From: Erythrobacter dokdonensis DSW-74
GTDB taxonomy: Bacteria; Pseudomonadota; Alphaproteobacteria; Sphingomonadales; Sphingomonadaceae
Assembly (NCBI RefSeq): GCF_001677335.1
Contig: NZ_LZYB01000001.1
Span: 248,001 to 312,000 of the forward strand
Direction of reading: 5' to 3'
Length of the DNA: 64,000 nucleotides
Part shown: positions 52,887 to 62,487 of the stretch, piece after piece
How positions within the stretch are numbered: the first letter of the stretch is position 1
Layout: each line of letters begins with the position of its first letter
The notes under the pieces: generated by a model
The model's input: the letters and a program-made list of their open reading frames with translations, nothing else
Databases searched by the model: none
Told to the model about the DNA's origin: nothing
Position numbers and translations under genes: made by a program

Positions 52887-53585
52887 TTACTGCCGCGCGA
52901 AGGCACGGAGCGCGGCAGGGTCGGGGACGATAACACCGGCATAGGTGAGTTGTACCAGCCCCCTGTCTACCAGCCGGCCGAGGGCGCGATTGACCACTTT
53001 CCGGTCAAGCGCAGCCATTTCGCCGATCTGGCTCTGGGTCAATCTTACGCATGATGAATGCACATCCCGCGCTTCGCCCGCCGGAACGCTGACCCGGGCC
53101 AGGATCTCCGCGATCCGCCTTTGGGGGTTGCGGATCATCAGCGCGGCAATCGTCCGGGTGGCGATCTCGAGCGCGAAGTCGCTGAGTGAAAACAGGGCGC
53201 GCTGGTTGTGCGCCGACTTGGCGGCGATCGCTTGCAGGTCAGGCAGGCTGACATAAGCGAGGAGCGAGGGCTCGATTGCGGTGAAGTAGTATTTGACCGA
53301 GCGCCCCGCACCATAAAGGAACGGCCGATAGCCGAACCACGAACCTGCCCGCAGAACATCGGCAAGGTGCATCTCGTCGTCTATCGAGGTGATGCTGACG
53401 CCGATCCCGCCCTGCACGACGCCAAACAGCCCGCTCGGATCATCGCCGGGGTGGAACGGAGATTGGCTGGTCCCGATTTCGACCATGCAGGCATGTCCCA
53501 GGAACGCCTAGACGAGGTCGGGCTCCTGTCCGGCCAGCCATCCGTTTTCGAGGAGAACGCGTTCTGCTTGCGCTCGATCCATCAT
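52887..53585 (-). pseudogene. Crp/Fnr family regulator interrupted by an in-frame TAG
   Basis: The intact reading frame from ATG 53486 gives 199 residues: a cyclic-nucleotide-binding-like domain (HPGDDPSGLFGVVQGGIG) and a C-terminal winged helix (LTQSQIGEMAALDRKVVNRALGRL). Upstream in the same frame the missing N-terminus is readable: MMDRAQAERVLLENGWLAGQ then EPDLV, followed by a TAG at 53510-53508 and AFLGHAC before the ATG. The full protein would be about 232 residues, the normal size. The stop may be a nonsense mutation. A shortened protein from 53486 might still be made, but it would lack the first helix of the sensor domain. It lies in a cluster of decayed genes. Confidence 0.75.
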
Positions 53586-53925
53586 TCGGATGCGCCATTC
53601 CGCTTGCCACCGGACTCCAGCCGACGCGGCGGAAAAGCCCGAATACGGAGCCATGCAGCTTCTGGTTCCGGTATTGAATCCATGACCGGAATGTACAGCG
53701 CACCACAATCGAGGTCGAGAGATGAAGGCTGCGCCACCGCGGGGGGTATTGCCAACTGGCTGGTTCCTCGTTTCTGATCCCCAGGGCGAGTGTGCCGCTG
53801 ATTGTCACCGGGCATCGCATTTCCCGATGGATTGCCCGGAAATCGCGATGTAGAAATGCCGCGGATCGGAGGGACGCCACGAGGATTGCGGGCGATCTCC
53901 GCCACTTGCCAGAGGGGGGCAAGCC
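53586..53925. other. 340-bp stretch without a supported gene
   Basis: This lies between the broken Crp/Fnr gene and the bestrophin-like gene. Short frames exist on both strands but none shows signal, motif or codon pattern of a real protein. The last bases (GAGGGGGGCAAGCC) form the ribosome-binding site of the next gene. It probably holds that gene's promoter and eroded sequence. Confidence 0.5.
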
Positions 53926-54789
53926 ATGATCGGGGTCGACGACATCAGCATACCGGAACCGTTGATCGATCTGTTCGAGCACGCATCGCTCTGGCAGATC
54001 GCGTTGCTCCTGTTCGGTGGGATGGTCATCTCGGCCGTTGCTGGTCTCGCGGCGCGTCGCTTGCCGGCTCTCGTTTTCGATCGAACCGAGGGCGAAGCAA
54101 ATGATGCCTTCATTGTCTCGGCCGTTCTGGGTCTTCTTGCGCTCCTTCTGGGCTTCACATTCTCGCTGGCGCTGAGCCGTTACGAAGATCGCCGCGAGAT
54201 GGTCTTGCAGGAGGCCAACGCGATCGGAACGGCCTATCTTCGGGCACAGTTGATCGATGAGCCGCAAAGAGCGCGGGCCAGCGCGATCCTGGTCGAATAT
54301 GCCGACAACAGGTTGGCCCTGGCCGGGCGGATTGACGATCGTTTCGAACAACGGATGGCCAAGAACGACGAGCTTCTGGTTGAACTGTGGGCGCACACCG
54401 CACGGACACCGGAAACGTCCGGAGCGAACCCGGTCACCAGCTTGTTCATCGCCTCGGTCAACGAGGTGATCGATCTTGACGCCGCCCGGAAAAATGCCCG
54501 CGCCGCAAAGGTTCCCTCGGCGGTCTATGCGGTACTGATGATCTACATGATGGCGACCGCGGCCTTCCTTGGATATTCGCTTGTCGGCATGTCCACACGC
54601 ATTGCTGCGGTCGGACTGTTCTTGCTTTTCAGCATTTCCATGCTGCTCATCGTGGACATTGATCGTCCACTGGTCGGGATGTTGCGTGAGCAGCAGAAGC
54701 CCATGGAGGATCTGCTGGTGTTTTTCGCTTCGGCGTCACCGGAGAACCTGAGCGCGATTGCGGGAGAGGCGCGAGCGCCCGCGCGCTGA
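53926..54789 (+). CDS. Bestrophin-like (DUF4239-type) membrane protein
   Basis: This is a 287-residue integral membrane protein. Four hydrophobic segments are seen: about 22-42, 63-83, 196-216 and 220-240, in a 2+2 layout. The loop after helix 2 carries the conserved SRYEDRREMVLQEANAIGTAYLRAQL (about 84-109), the hallmark of the DUF4239/bestrophin-like group, possibly anion channels. The C-terminus is cytosolic and charged. GAGGGGGGC lies before the ATG. No functional partner is evident. Confidence 0.75.
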   Translation: MIGVDDISIPEPLIDLFEHASLWQIALLLFGGMVISAVAGLAARRLPALVFDRTEGEANDAFIVSAVLGLLALLLGFTFSLALSRYEDRREMVLQEANAIGTAYLRAQLIDEPQRARASAILVEYADNRLALAGRIDDRFEQRMAKNDELLVELWAHTARTPETSGANPVTSLFIASVNEVIDLDAARKNARAAKVPSAVYAVLMIYMMATAAFLGYSLVGMSTRIAAVGLFLLFSISMLLIVDIDRPLVGMLREQQKPMEDLLVFFASASPENLSAIAGEARAPAR

Positions 54790-54996
54790 TGCTTGCAGGC
54801 AAGGCGGGGTCGGCATGCGGCTTTGGGCCAGTTTCGGCACGAGCCTGCCGTTCAGCCGACGGCCCGGCTCCATAGCGTTGAAGTCGGGCCGACCGAATGA
54901 CTGCTGTCGTGAAGCGAATTTGCTCCGGGCACTGTGCGCAGCCGGGTCGTTTCCACAATGTCGGCTCTTGGCGCTAACATGCGCCCGGCTCGCACC

Positions 54997-55929
54997 CTAC
55001 CGCACCCAATCGAGCCCGATTTCCTCGAAAATCTCCTTGTCCTCGGCCCAGTTCTCGGAGACTTTCACGTGCAGGAACAGGTGCACCTTCACGCCCAAGA
55101 CTTCGGACAATTCCTTGCGCGCCGCCTCGCCGATCGCCTTGATGCGTGATCCGCCCTTGCCGAGCACGATCGCGCGCTGGTTGTCGCGCGTCACCACGAT
55201 CTGCTGGTGGATCTCGATGCTGCCATCCTTGCGATGCTCGTATTTTTCGGGCCGCACCGCGCTGTCATAGGGCAGTTCCTCGTGGAGCTGCTGGTAGAGC
55301 TGTTCGCGGGTGATCTCGGCGGCGAGCAGGCGTTCGGAGGCGTCGGAGACCTGGTCTTCGGGATACATCCAAACGCCTTCGGGCATCATCCTGGCGAGCG
55401 TGTCCTTCATCTCGGGCACCCCCTCGCCGGTGAGGGCGGAGACGAAGAAGACCTCGGCGAAGTCCACCTTGCCGGTCAGTTCCTGCGCCAGCGCCAGCAA
55501 GGGCTCCTTCTTGGCGCGGTCGACCTTGTTGAGGACGAGGATCTTGCGTTCGGGCCGGGTTGCGAGGGTTTCCAGCAGCGGCTCCAGCTCGTGGCGGCGC
55601 TGCTTGATCGGATCGACCAGCAGCAGCACCGCGTCGGCGCTTTCCGCGCCTTCCCACGCGGCGCTCACCATCGCGCGGTCCAGCCGGCGGCGCGGGGCGA
55701 AGATGCCGGGAGTGTCGACGAGGATCATCTGGGTGGGCGCGCCGTCGACCTCGTGCAGCGCAATGCCGAGCATCCGCGCGCGGGTGGTCTGCGCCTTGGC
55801 GCTGGTGATCGCGACCTTCTGGCCGACGAGGGCGTTCACGAGGGTCGACTTGCCCGCATTGGGCGCGCCGAGCACGGCAACGACGCCGCAGCGGGTGGGG
55901 GTGCCGGAAGTGGTATCGGTCTGGTTCAT
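54997..55929 (-). CDS. era: GTPase Era
   Basis: Era is an essential GTPase that binds the 3' end of 16S rRNA and assists 30S assembly. It has 310 residues from the ATG at 55929. The G1 motif GAPNAGKST (21-29), the G3 motif DTPG and the G4 motif NKVD are in order, followed by the KH domain with VLGKGGSRIKAIGEAARKEL (about 255-274). The frame is open to 55983, but that part overlaps a REP-like core and is not conserved. It follows rnc and lepB, the standard lepB-rnc-era order. The gap to rnc is 187 bp, longer than usual. Confidence 0.96.
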   Translation of the reverse strand: MNQTDTTSGTPTRCGVVAVLGAPNAGKSTLVNALVGQKVAITSAKAQTTRARMLGIALHEVDGAPTQMILVDTPGIFAPRRRLDRAMVSAAWEGAESADAVLLLVDPIKQRRHELEPLLETLATRPERKILVLNKVDRAKKEPLLALAQELTGKVDFAEVFFVSALTGEGVPEMKDTLARMMPEGVWMYPEDQVSDASERLLAAEITREQLYQQLHEELPYDSAVRPEKYEHRKDGSIEIHQQIVVTRDNQRAIVLGKGGSRIKAIGEAARKELSEVLGVKVHLFLHVKVSENWAEDKEIFEEIGLDWVR

Positions 55930-56116
55930 GGGCCGCCCATACCTGCTTGGGGCAGGCTTGTCGAAGGGGGACGGCGGCCACACCGGGCTGGCAGGGCTTC
56001 AGGCGGGGCCAGACCCCCTCTCACCCCCCGTCTGACCCCTGCTTGACCCCTTCCAGACCCCCGTTCGCGCAGGCCTTGCGCGGGGTTGCACGTGGAACAT
56101 CACGGGGGCGGATCGG

Positions 56117-56800
56117 TCAGCCGTGCCGCTCCAGAAAGGCCTTGGCCGCCAGCCGTTCCGCCTCGCCCTTGCTGCTCGCGGTGGCCTCGGCCTCGCCGAC
56201 ATTGCGGACCGATACCTTGACGGTAAAGCGCGCCGCATGGTCGGGGCCGGAGCGGTCGGTGACTTCATAGACCGGCATCTGCCGCTTGTTGCCCGCCGCC
56301 CATTCCTGCAGCGCGCTCTTGGGATGCTTGGCCTTGCCGACATCGCCTTCCAGTTCGCTCGCCCACAAGCGGTAGACCGTGGCCTGTGCGGCATCGAAGC
56401 CGTTTTCGATAAAGCAGGCGCCGATCAGCGCCTCCATCACGTCGCCGAGGATCTTGTCGCTGTCCGCCCCGCCATCGTCGCGCGCCTGCTTGCCCAGGCG
56501 GATATGGGCCGGAAGACCGATTGCCCGCGCGATCCGCGCGCAGGTGGCGCCGCTGACGAGTGCGTTGAGGCGCTGCGAGAGCCTGCCCTCCGGCCCGTCT
56601 CCCGCGCGATACAGCCACGCCGCGACCGACAGGCCCAGCACCCGGTCGCCCAGAAACTCCAGCCGCTGGTAATCGATCGCCCCGCCGCCCGCGCCATTAT
56701 AGCTCCCGTGGGTCAGCGCCTCGAGCCAGCGCGTCTCCTCGCTCACGGCAAAGCCCTGCGCTTCCAGCCAGTCACGGGTATCGGGTTCGAGGGTGGTCAC
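56117..56800 (-). CDS. rnc: Ribonuclease III
   Basis: This double-strand-specific endoribonuclease processes rRNA precursors. It has 227 residues with the GTG start at 56800 overlapping the lepB stop (GTGA); the frame further upstream is lepB shadow. The catalytic signature QRLEFLGDRVLGL (45-57) is intact and a second acidic cluster is at DVMEALIGA. A C-terminal dsRNA-binding domain (about 155-225) ends in AEATASSKGEAERLAAKAFLERHG. Confidence 0.95.
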   Translation of the reverse strand: MTTLEPDTRDWLEAQGFAVSEETRWLEALTHGSYNGAGGGAIDYQRLEFLGDRVLGLSVAAWLYRAGDGPEGRLSQRLNALVSGATCARIARAIGLPAHIRLGKQARDDGGADSDKILGDVMEALIGACFIENGFDAAQATVYRLWASELEGDVGKAKHPKSALQEWAAGNKRQMPVYEVTDRSGPDHAARFTVKVSVRNVGEAEATASSKGEAERLAAKAFLERHG

Positions 56801-57639
56801 AGGCTGTCTCCGATGCGGTCCCAGCGGGTGGCGGAGAACCAGGTCCACGGCTTGAGCCATTCGGCGCTGCCGTCGGTCGACCACACGATGATCGTCGCGC
56901 GCCCCACCAGCCGGTCGAGCGGGACCATGCCCACCGCATCGCCCGCCGCCGCCGGCCAGCGGCTGTCGCGCGAGTTGTCGCGGTTGTCGCCCATCACGAA
57001 CAGCGTGCCCTCGGGCACGGTCACGGCTGCGAAACTGTCACCGGGCGAGGGGCCGAAGTCGAGCACCTCGTAGGATGCGCCGTCCGGCAGGGTCTCGCGC
57101 AGCCGGCTGTAGGTGCAGGTCTCGCTGCCATCGGGCAGACCCGATCTGAGGCCCGCCCATCCGCAGTCGGTATTGGCCGAGAGGGGCAGGGTGAAATCGG
57201 CGACGGGTTCGCGCGTGACAGGGGTGCCGTTCAGCACCACCTGCCCCGCAACCACCGCTACGCGGTCGCCGGGCAGGCCGATCACCCGCTTGATGTAGTC
57301 GCGTCCGTCGACGGGATGCTTGAAGATCACGACGTCGCCGCGCTCCGGCAAGCCGCCCAGAACGCGCCCGCCTGGCAGCGGCAGATCGAAGGGCAGCGAA
57401 TGGCGCGAGAAACCATAGGGCCATTTGGCGGCGAGCAGATAGTCGCCGTTGATGAGCCGCGGCAACATGCTTTCCGAGGGGATCGAGAAAGGCGCAAAGG
57501 CCAGCGTGCGGAAAGCCAGCACCAGCACCACCAGCTTGACGAGGAACCAGGCAAAGCTCCCCCAACCGTCCCGCGGGGGCTCGACCTCCTGCAAGGCAGG
57601 CATGGCGACGTTTCCCAGAGATTGGCTCTTAACATCCAT
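56797..57639 (-). CDS. lepB: Signal peptidase I
   Basis: LepB is an inner-membrane peptidase that removes Sec signal peptides. It has 280 residues. One N-terminal membrane helix (about 30-50) precedes the catalytic serine in SIPSESMLPRL, and the general-base lysine lies in DYIKRVIGLPGD. The conserved box E region is MGDNRDNSRDSR. The ATG at 57639 has AAGGG eight bases upstream; an ATG at 57603 is an alternative. It heads the lepB-rnc-era group and is divergent from pgi, 49 bp away. Confidence 0.95.
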   Translation of the reverse strand: MDVKSQSLGNVAMPALQEVEPPRDGWGSFAWFLVKLVVLVLAFRTLAFAPFSIPSESMLPRLINGDYLLAAKWPYGFSRHSLPFDLPLPGGRVLGGLPERGDVVIFKHPVDGRDYIKRVIGLPGDRVAVVAGQVVLNGTPVTREPVADFTLPLSANTDCGWAGLRSGLPDGSETCTYSRLRETLPDGASYEVLDFGPSPGDSFAAVTVPEGTLFVMGDNRDNSRDSRWPAAAGDAVGMVPLDRLVGRATIIVWSTDGSAEWLKPWTWFSATRWDRIGDSL

Positions 57640-57688
57640 TGCTCATGCCCTTAGTCGCAGCGGCACGCATGCGCAAAGGGGAACGGTG

Positions 57689-59251
57689 ATGATGGAATCG
57701 GGCAAGGGACGGGACGAGGCCGGCGTGGCAGCGGCGTGGGAGCGCCTGCGCGGCCTGCCGAACCCGAGGCTGGCAGCCCTTTTCGCGGCCGATCCGGCGC
57801 GGGTCGAAGCGATGACCCGCCAGATCGCCTGGCCGCTCGCTCCCGGTAGCGCGGCCGAAGCAGGGATGACCGTCGACTTTGCCAAGACCCATCTCGGCCC
57901 CGAAGCGCTCGACGCCTTCGAAGCCATGGCCGAGGCGGCCGGCTTCGCCGCCGCGCGCGAAGCGCTGTTCAGCGGCGGGATCGTCAATGTGACCGAAGGC
58001 CGGGCCGCCACTCACGGCGCATTGCGCGGCAGCGGCACCGAGGCCCAGGTCGAGGAGGCCGAAGCTCTGCTGGCGCGCATGGGGATGCTGGTATCGGCCA
58101 TCCACGAAGGCGCACTGGGCGAAGTGCGCCACTGCATCGCCATCGGCATCGGCGGATCGGCGCTTGGCCCGGCGCTGGCGATCGACGCGCTGACCCGCGA
58201 TCTGGCGCTCGTCGATGTGCATGTGGTCTCCAATATCGACGGACTGGCCCTCGAACAGGCCTTTGCCGCCTGCGATCCGGCGACCACGCTGATCGCGGTC
58301 GCCTCCAAGACCTTCACCACCATCGAGACCATGACCAATGCCGCGAGCGCGCTGAAGTGGCTTGCTGACAACGGCGTGTCCGACCCCGGCGGGCGGGTGG
58401 TGGCGCTCACTGCCTCGCCTGAAAAGGCGGTCGAATGGGGCGTGGACGAGACCCGCATCCTGCCTTTCCCCGAAAGCGTGGGCGGGCGCTATTCGCTGTT
58501 CTCCAGCATCGGCTTTCCGGTGGCGCTGGCGGTCGGCATGGAGGAATTCGGGGCGATGCTGGCTGGGGCCAAGGCGGTGGACGATCACTTTCGTTCCACC
58601 GAGGGCCGCGCCAATGCCCCCTTGCTCGCCGCTTTTGCCGACCAGTTCTACACCCGCCTGATGGGCTGCCAGACCCGCGCGGTGTTCGCCTATGACGAGC
58701 GCCTCGCGCTGCTGCCCGACTATCTCCAGCAGCTCGAAATGGAATCGAACGGCAAGAGCGTGACGGCAGGCGGCGCGCCTGTCGACGGGCCGACCGCCCC
58801 TATCACCTGGGGCGGAGTGGGCACGGACGCGCAACACGCGGTCTTCCAGCTGCTGCATCAGGGCACGCATCTGGTGCCGGTCGATTTCATCGCCTCGATC
58901 GCGCCTGGAGACGATCTCGACCCCGCACATCACCGAATCCTGCTGATGAACTGCCTTGCCCAAGGCGCCGCGCTCATGGCGGGCAAGGCGGCGGAGGATC
59001 CCGCGCGCGCCTATCCGGGCGACCGGCCTTCGACCACTTTCCTGCTCGACGATTGCGACGCGGCGGCACTAGGCGCGCTGATCGCCTTCCACGAGCACCG
59101 CACCTTCGCCAATGCGGTACTGATGGGCATCAATCCCTTCGACCAGTTCGGGGTGGAGCTGGGCAAGGCGATCGCCAAGCAGATCGAACAGAGCGAGGGG
59201 GAGTTCGACCCTAGCACGAAGGCGCTGATGGCGGCGGCAGGGCTGGGCTAG
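57689..59251 (+). CDS. pgi: Glucose-6-phosphate isomerase
   Basis: This enzyme interconverts glucose-6-phosphate and fructose-6-phosphate. It has 520 residues from the ATG at 57689 (AAGGGG seven bases upstream; frame further up is lepB shadow). Landmarks are IGIGGSALGP, the SIS-domain SKTFTTIETMTNA, the first signature DETRILPFPESVGGRYSLFS-type region (about 250-275) and the C-terminal second signature NPFDQFGVELGK. It links glucose from the glucan locus to central metabolism, though sphingomonads mostly use the Entner-Doudoroff route. Confidence 0.96.
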   Translation: MMESGKGRDEAGVAAAWERLRGLPNPRLAALFAADPARVEAMTRQIAWPLAPGSAAEAGMTVDFAKTHLGPEALDAFEAMAEAAGFAAAREALFSGGIVNVTEGRAATHGALRGSGTEAQVEEAEALLARMGMLVSAIHEGALGEVRHCIAIGIGGSALGPALAIDALTRDLALVDVHVVSNIDGLALEQAFAACDPATTLIAVASKTFTTIETMTNAASALKWLADNGVSDPGGRVVALTASPEKAVEWGVDETRILPFPESVGGRYSLFSSIGFPVALAVGMEEFGAMLAGAKAVDDHFRSTEGRANAPLLAAFADQFYTRLMGCQTRAVFAYDERLALLPDYLQQLEMESNGKSVTAGGAPVDGPTAPITWGGVGTDAQHAVFQLLHQGTHLVPVDFIASIAPGDDLDPAHHRILLMNCLAQGAALMAGKAAEDPARAYPGDRPSTTFLLDDCDAAALGALIAFHEHRTFANAVLMGINPFDQFGVELGKAIAKQIEQSEGEFDPSTKALMAAAGLG

Positions 59252-59471
59252 TCGCGTAATCGATTGACTTTCACGCTCCCAGCGCCCATCTGCGGCGCAT
59301 CGAAGCGCGCTAGCCAGCGTGAAGCGGCGGACATCTGACATCATCCGCCCCGGCCGCGCATCGGTCTTTCCCAAGGACTTCCCTTTTCACGCGGGCGGTT
59401 TGAACCCCCGCGCCGCGCCCGCTTGTCCATTGGGACTGGCGGAAGCGCGCCGCACATATTGCGAGTAACAC

Positions 59472-61016
59472 ATGACAACTTTCGCTGACCTCGGGCTGTC
59501 GCAGCCCGTGCTCCAGGCCCTCGACATGAAGGGCTATTCGACGCCGACCCCGATCCAGGAGCAGGCGATCCCGCCTGTGCTGGCGGGCCGCGACCTGCTC
59601 GGCATCGCCCAGACCGGCACCGGCAAGACCGCCGCTTTCATGCTGCCCGGCATCGACCGGCTGCGCGAGGCCGACAACAACATCCCCTTCAAGTCCTGCC
59701 GCATGCTGGTGCTTGCCCCGACCCGCGAACTGGCGGTGCAGATCGGCCAGAGCGCCAAGGATTACGGCGCGCTTGCCGGGCTCAAGGTGCAGGTGATCGT
59801 CGGTGGCACGTCCGTCGGCAAGGACCGCAACAAGCTGCATCGCGGCACCGATATTCTGGTGGCGACGCCGGGCCGCTTGCTCGATCTGGTCGACCAGAAG
59901 GCCTTCAACCTCAATGGCATCGAGGTGCTGGTGCTGGACGAGGCTGACCAGATGCTCGACCTCGGCTTCATCCACGCGTTGCGCAAGATCCGCGAACTGG
60001 CGCCGAAGGATCGCCAGACGCTGTTCTTTTCCGCCACCATGCCCAAGGCAATCAAGGAACTTGTGGGCGGCTATTGCAACAACCCGGTGCAGGTTTCCGT
60101 GACCCCCGAAAGCACCACCGCAGAGCGCATCGACCAGTATCTGTTCATGGTGCAGCAGGACGAGAAGCTCAGCCTGCTGGAGATGATCCTCAAGGGCCGC
60201 CATCCAGTGCCCGGCGAGTTCGAGCGCATCCTCATCTTCACCCGCACCAAGCATGGCGCTGACCGGGTGGTTAAGAAGCTGGCGCAATCGGGGATCGAGA
60301 GCAACGCCATCCACGGCAACAAGTCGCAGCCCCAGCGCCAGCGGGCATTGGACGAGTTCCGCCGCGCCCGCGTGCCGGTGCTGATCGCGACCGATGTGGC
60401 CGCGCGCGGGATCGACATTCCGGGCGTCTCCCACGTGATCAACTACGAACTGCCCAATGTGCCCGAACAATATGTCCACCGCATCGGCCGCACCGCGCGT
60501 GCGGGCAAGGAAGGGGTGGCGATTGCCTTTTGTGCAGAGGACGAACGCGCTTACCTCAAGGATATCCGCAAGACGACGGGTGCGGAGCTGGAACGTCTGC
60601 CGCTGCCGGACAATTTCCGGGCGGTGGTGGAAGGGGTCGGACCCGACAAGCCTGCGCCGCGTCAGCCGATGAAGCGGGTGCAGCCGCGCCCGCTCGGCCA
60701 GCGCGGAGCCAAGAGCGAACGCCGTCCGGACCAGCGCGGCGAACAGCGCGGCGAGCGTCGTCCCGATGGCGAACGCCGCACCCAGCAGGGCCGTCCGCAG
60801 ACCGAGCGCCGGCCTGACCAGCGCGCCGAAAGCCCGCGCGGTGAACGCCGTCACGGTGACGAGGCCCGCGGCGAGCGTCGTGTGCAGCACGCCAAGCCGC
60901 GCGGCGAACATCACGGCAAGCCCGGCGGCAATGGCGGTCGCGGTCGCGGCGGTCGCGGTCGGGGCCGTCCCGGCGGCGGCGGCGGCGGCGGTCGTCCGCG
61001 CTCCGCCAGCGCCTGA
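59472..61016 (+). CDS. DEAD-box RNA helicase (RhlE-like) with basic RG-rich tail
   Basis: This is a 514-residue ATP-dependent RNA helicase. Motifs are in order: Q motif (YSTPTPIQEQAIP), Walker A AQTGTGKT, PTRELAVQ, TPGRLLD, DEAD (VLDEADQMLDLG), FSATMP, and in the second RecA domain ATDVAARGIDIPGVSHVINYELP and HRIGRTARAG. From about residue 400 the tail is low-complexity, with repeated RGERRPD/QRGE units and then GRGGRGRG runs, an RNA-binding region. RhlE-type helicases act in ribosome assembly and RNA decay. The 220-bp upstream gap could be a long leader. Confidence 0.94.
   Translation: MTTFADLGLSQPVLQALDMKGYSTPTPIQEQAIPPVLAGRDLLGIAQTGTGKTAAFMLPGIDRLREADNNIPFKSCRMLVLAPTRELAVQIGQSAKDYGALAGLKVQVIVGGTSVGKDRNKLHRGTDILVATPGRLLDLVDQKAFNLNGIEVLVLDEADQMLDLGFIHALRKIRELAPKDRQTLFFSATMPKAIKELVGGYCNNPVQVSVTPESTTAERIDQYLFMVQQDEKLSLLEMILKGRHPVPGEFERILIFTRTKHGADRVVKKLAQSGIESNAIHGNKSQPQRQRALDEFRRARVPVLIATDVAARGIDIPGVSHVINYELPNVPEQYVHRIGRTARAGKEGVAIAFCAEDERAYLKDIRKTTGAELERLPLPDNFRAVVEGVGPDKPAPRQPMKRVQPRPLGQRGAKSERRPDQRGEQRGERRPDGERRTQQGRPQTERRPDQRAESPRGERRHGDEARGERRVQHAKPRGEHHGKPGGNGGRGRGGRGRGRPGGGGGGGRPRSASA
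60946..60991 (+). repeat. GGTCGC and GGC simple repeats in helicase tail
   Basis: GGTCGC-type hexamer units pass into a (CGG)n run encoding the RGRGG and poly-Gly end of the DEAD-box helicase. It is slippage-prone but in frame here. Confidence 0.7.
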
Positions 61017-61134
61017 GGCGTAACCTGATCCTGCCGCAGGGCGAACCTCCCGTCACGAGAGGCGCGCCTTGCGGTTGGCATCCCCGTTGCCATCGGCCAT
61101 AGCGCGCCTGCAAGTGACAGGAGAACCAGCGCAC

Positions 61135-62487
61135 ATGGCCGAGCAATATGATTTCGACCTCTTCACCATCGGGGCGGGTTCCGGCGGGGTGCGCGCCAGC
61201 CGCGTCGCTGCCGCCCACGGTGCGCGTGTGGCGGTGGCGGAAGAATACCGCGTCGGCGGCACCTGCGTGATCCGCGGCTGCGTGCCCAAGAAGATGCTCG
61301 TCTATGGCGCCCATTTCGCCGAGGATCTGGAGGACGCGAAGCATTTCGGCTGGAATATCGAGGGCAAGAGCTTCGACTGGGCGCGATTGCGCGATCATGT
61401 CCAGAACGACGTGACCCGGCTTGAGGGCCTCTACAGCCAGACCCTCTCCAACCACGGCGTCACCGTATTCGAGGAACGGGCGACCATTACCGGCGATCAC
61501 GAGGTCACGCTGGCGAGCGGCAAGGTCGTCACCGCCAATTATATCCTCATCGCCACCGGCGCCCGCCCGCACATTCCCGATTTTCCGGGTAACGAACACG
61601 TCATCACCTCGAACGAGGCGTTCCATCTCGCCGAGATACCGCGCCGCATCCTGATTGCGGGCGGGGGCTATATCGCCAATGAATTTGCCGGCATCTTCAA
61701 CGAATTCGGCAGCAAGGTGACGATCGCCAACCGTTCCGACACGATCCTGCGCGGCTATGACGAGGCGCTGCGCGACCGGCTGCTCCAGATCAGCCTCACC
61801 AAAGGCATCGAGTTCTGCTTCATGGCCGAGTTCGAATATGTCGAAAAGCAGGACGATGGCACGCTCAAGGTCAAGCTCACCGGCCAGGACGAGCGCATTT
61901 TTGACTGCGTGATGGTTGCCACGGGCCGGGTTCCCAATATCGAGGGTCTGGGGCTGGAAACCATCGGTGTCCAGTGCGGCAAGCGCGGCGAGATCGTCGT
62001 CGATGCCTTCAGCCGCACCAATGTCGATTATGTCTATGCCGTGGGCGATGTGACCGACCGCGTACAGCTGACACCTGTGGCGATCCGCGAAGGGCAGGCC
62101 TTTGCCGATTCCGTGTTCGGCGGGGTGGAGCCCTATGCGGTCGATCATTCCTGCGTGCCCAGCGCGGTGTTCAGCCACCCTCCGATCGCCGCCGTGGGCA
62201 TGACCGAAGGCGAAGCGCGCAACCGGCTTGGCAGCGTCAAGGTCTACCAGGCCGATTTCCGCCCGATGAAGAACGTGGTCGCGGCCCGCAACGAACGCAG
62301 CCTCTACAAGATGGTGGTCGATGCCGCGAACGACCGGATCGTTGGCATCCACATGATCGGCCCCGAAGCGCCCGAGATCATGCAGGCCGCCGCGATCGCG
62401 GTGAAAGCCGGCCTGACCAAGGCCGATTTCGACGCCACGGTCGCCATCCACCCGACGATGGCCGAAGAACTGGTGCTGTTCAAATGA
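61135..62487 (+). CDS. gor: Glutathione-disulfide reductase
   Basis: This FAD enzyme reduces GSSG to GSH with NADPH. It has 450 residues from the ATG at 61135, after AGGAGA. The redox disulfide is Cys44/Cys49 in GGTCVIRGCVPKK. The FAD motif is IGAGSGGVRAS, the NADPH motif is IAGGGYIANEFAGIF, and the C-terminal acid-base pair His439/Glu444 lies in HPTMAEELV. This pattern separates it from lipoamide and mercuric reductases. Its stop overlaps the start of the SDR gene (ATGA). Confidence 0.94.
   Translation: MAEQYDFDLFTIGAGSGGVRASRVAAAHGARVAVAEEYRVGGTCVIRGCVPKKMLVYGAHFAEDLEDAKHFGWNIEGKSFDWARLRDHVQNDVTRLEGLYSQTLSNHGVTVFEERATITGDHEVTLASGKVVTANYILIATGARPHIPDFPGNEHVITSNEAFHLAEIPRRILIAGGGYIANEFAGIFNEFGSKVTIANRSDTILRGYDEALRDRLLQISLTKGIEFCFMAEFEYVEKQDDGTLKVKLTGQDERIFDCVMVATGRVPNIEGLGLETIGVQCGKRGEIVVDAFSRTNVDYVYAVGDVTDRVQLTPVAIREGQAFADSVFGGVEPYAVDHSCVPSAVFSHPPIAAVGMTEGEARNRLGSVKVYQADFRPMKNVVAARNERSLYKMVVDAANDRIVGIHMIGPEAPEIMQAAAIAVKAGLTKADFDATVAIHPTMAEELVLFK

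Noticed and set aside
53508-53510. TAG in the Crp/Fnr gene as a recoded amino acid (pyrrolysine)
   Set aside because: No pyl genes or pyrrolysine context exist here, and these organisms are not known to use it. A nonsense change or a sequencing error is simpler.
59260-59331. Inverted TTTCACGCT/AGCGTGAA pair after pgi as a terminator
   Set aside because: The loop is about 45 bp and there is no T-run.
60971-60991. CGG repeat as a phase-variation tract
   Set aside because: It is a triplet repeat in a low-complexity tail; slippage by whole units would not shift the frame.
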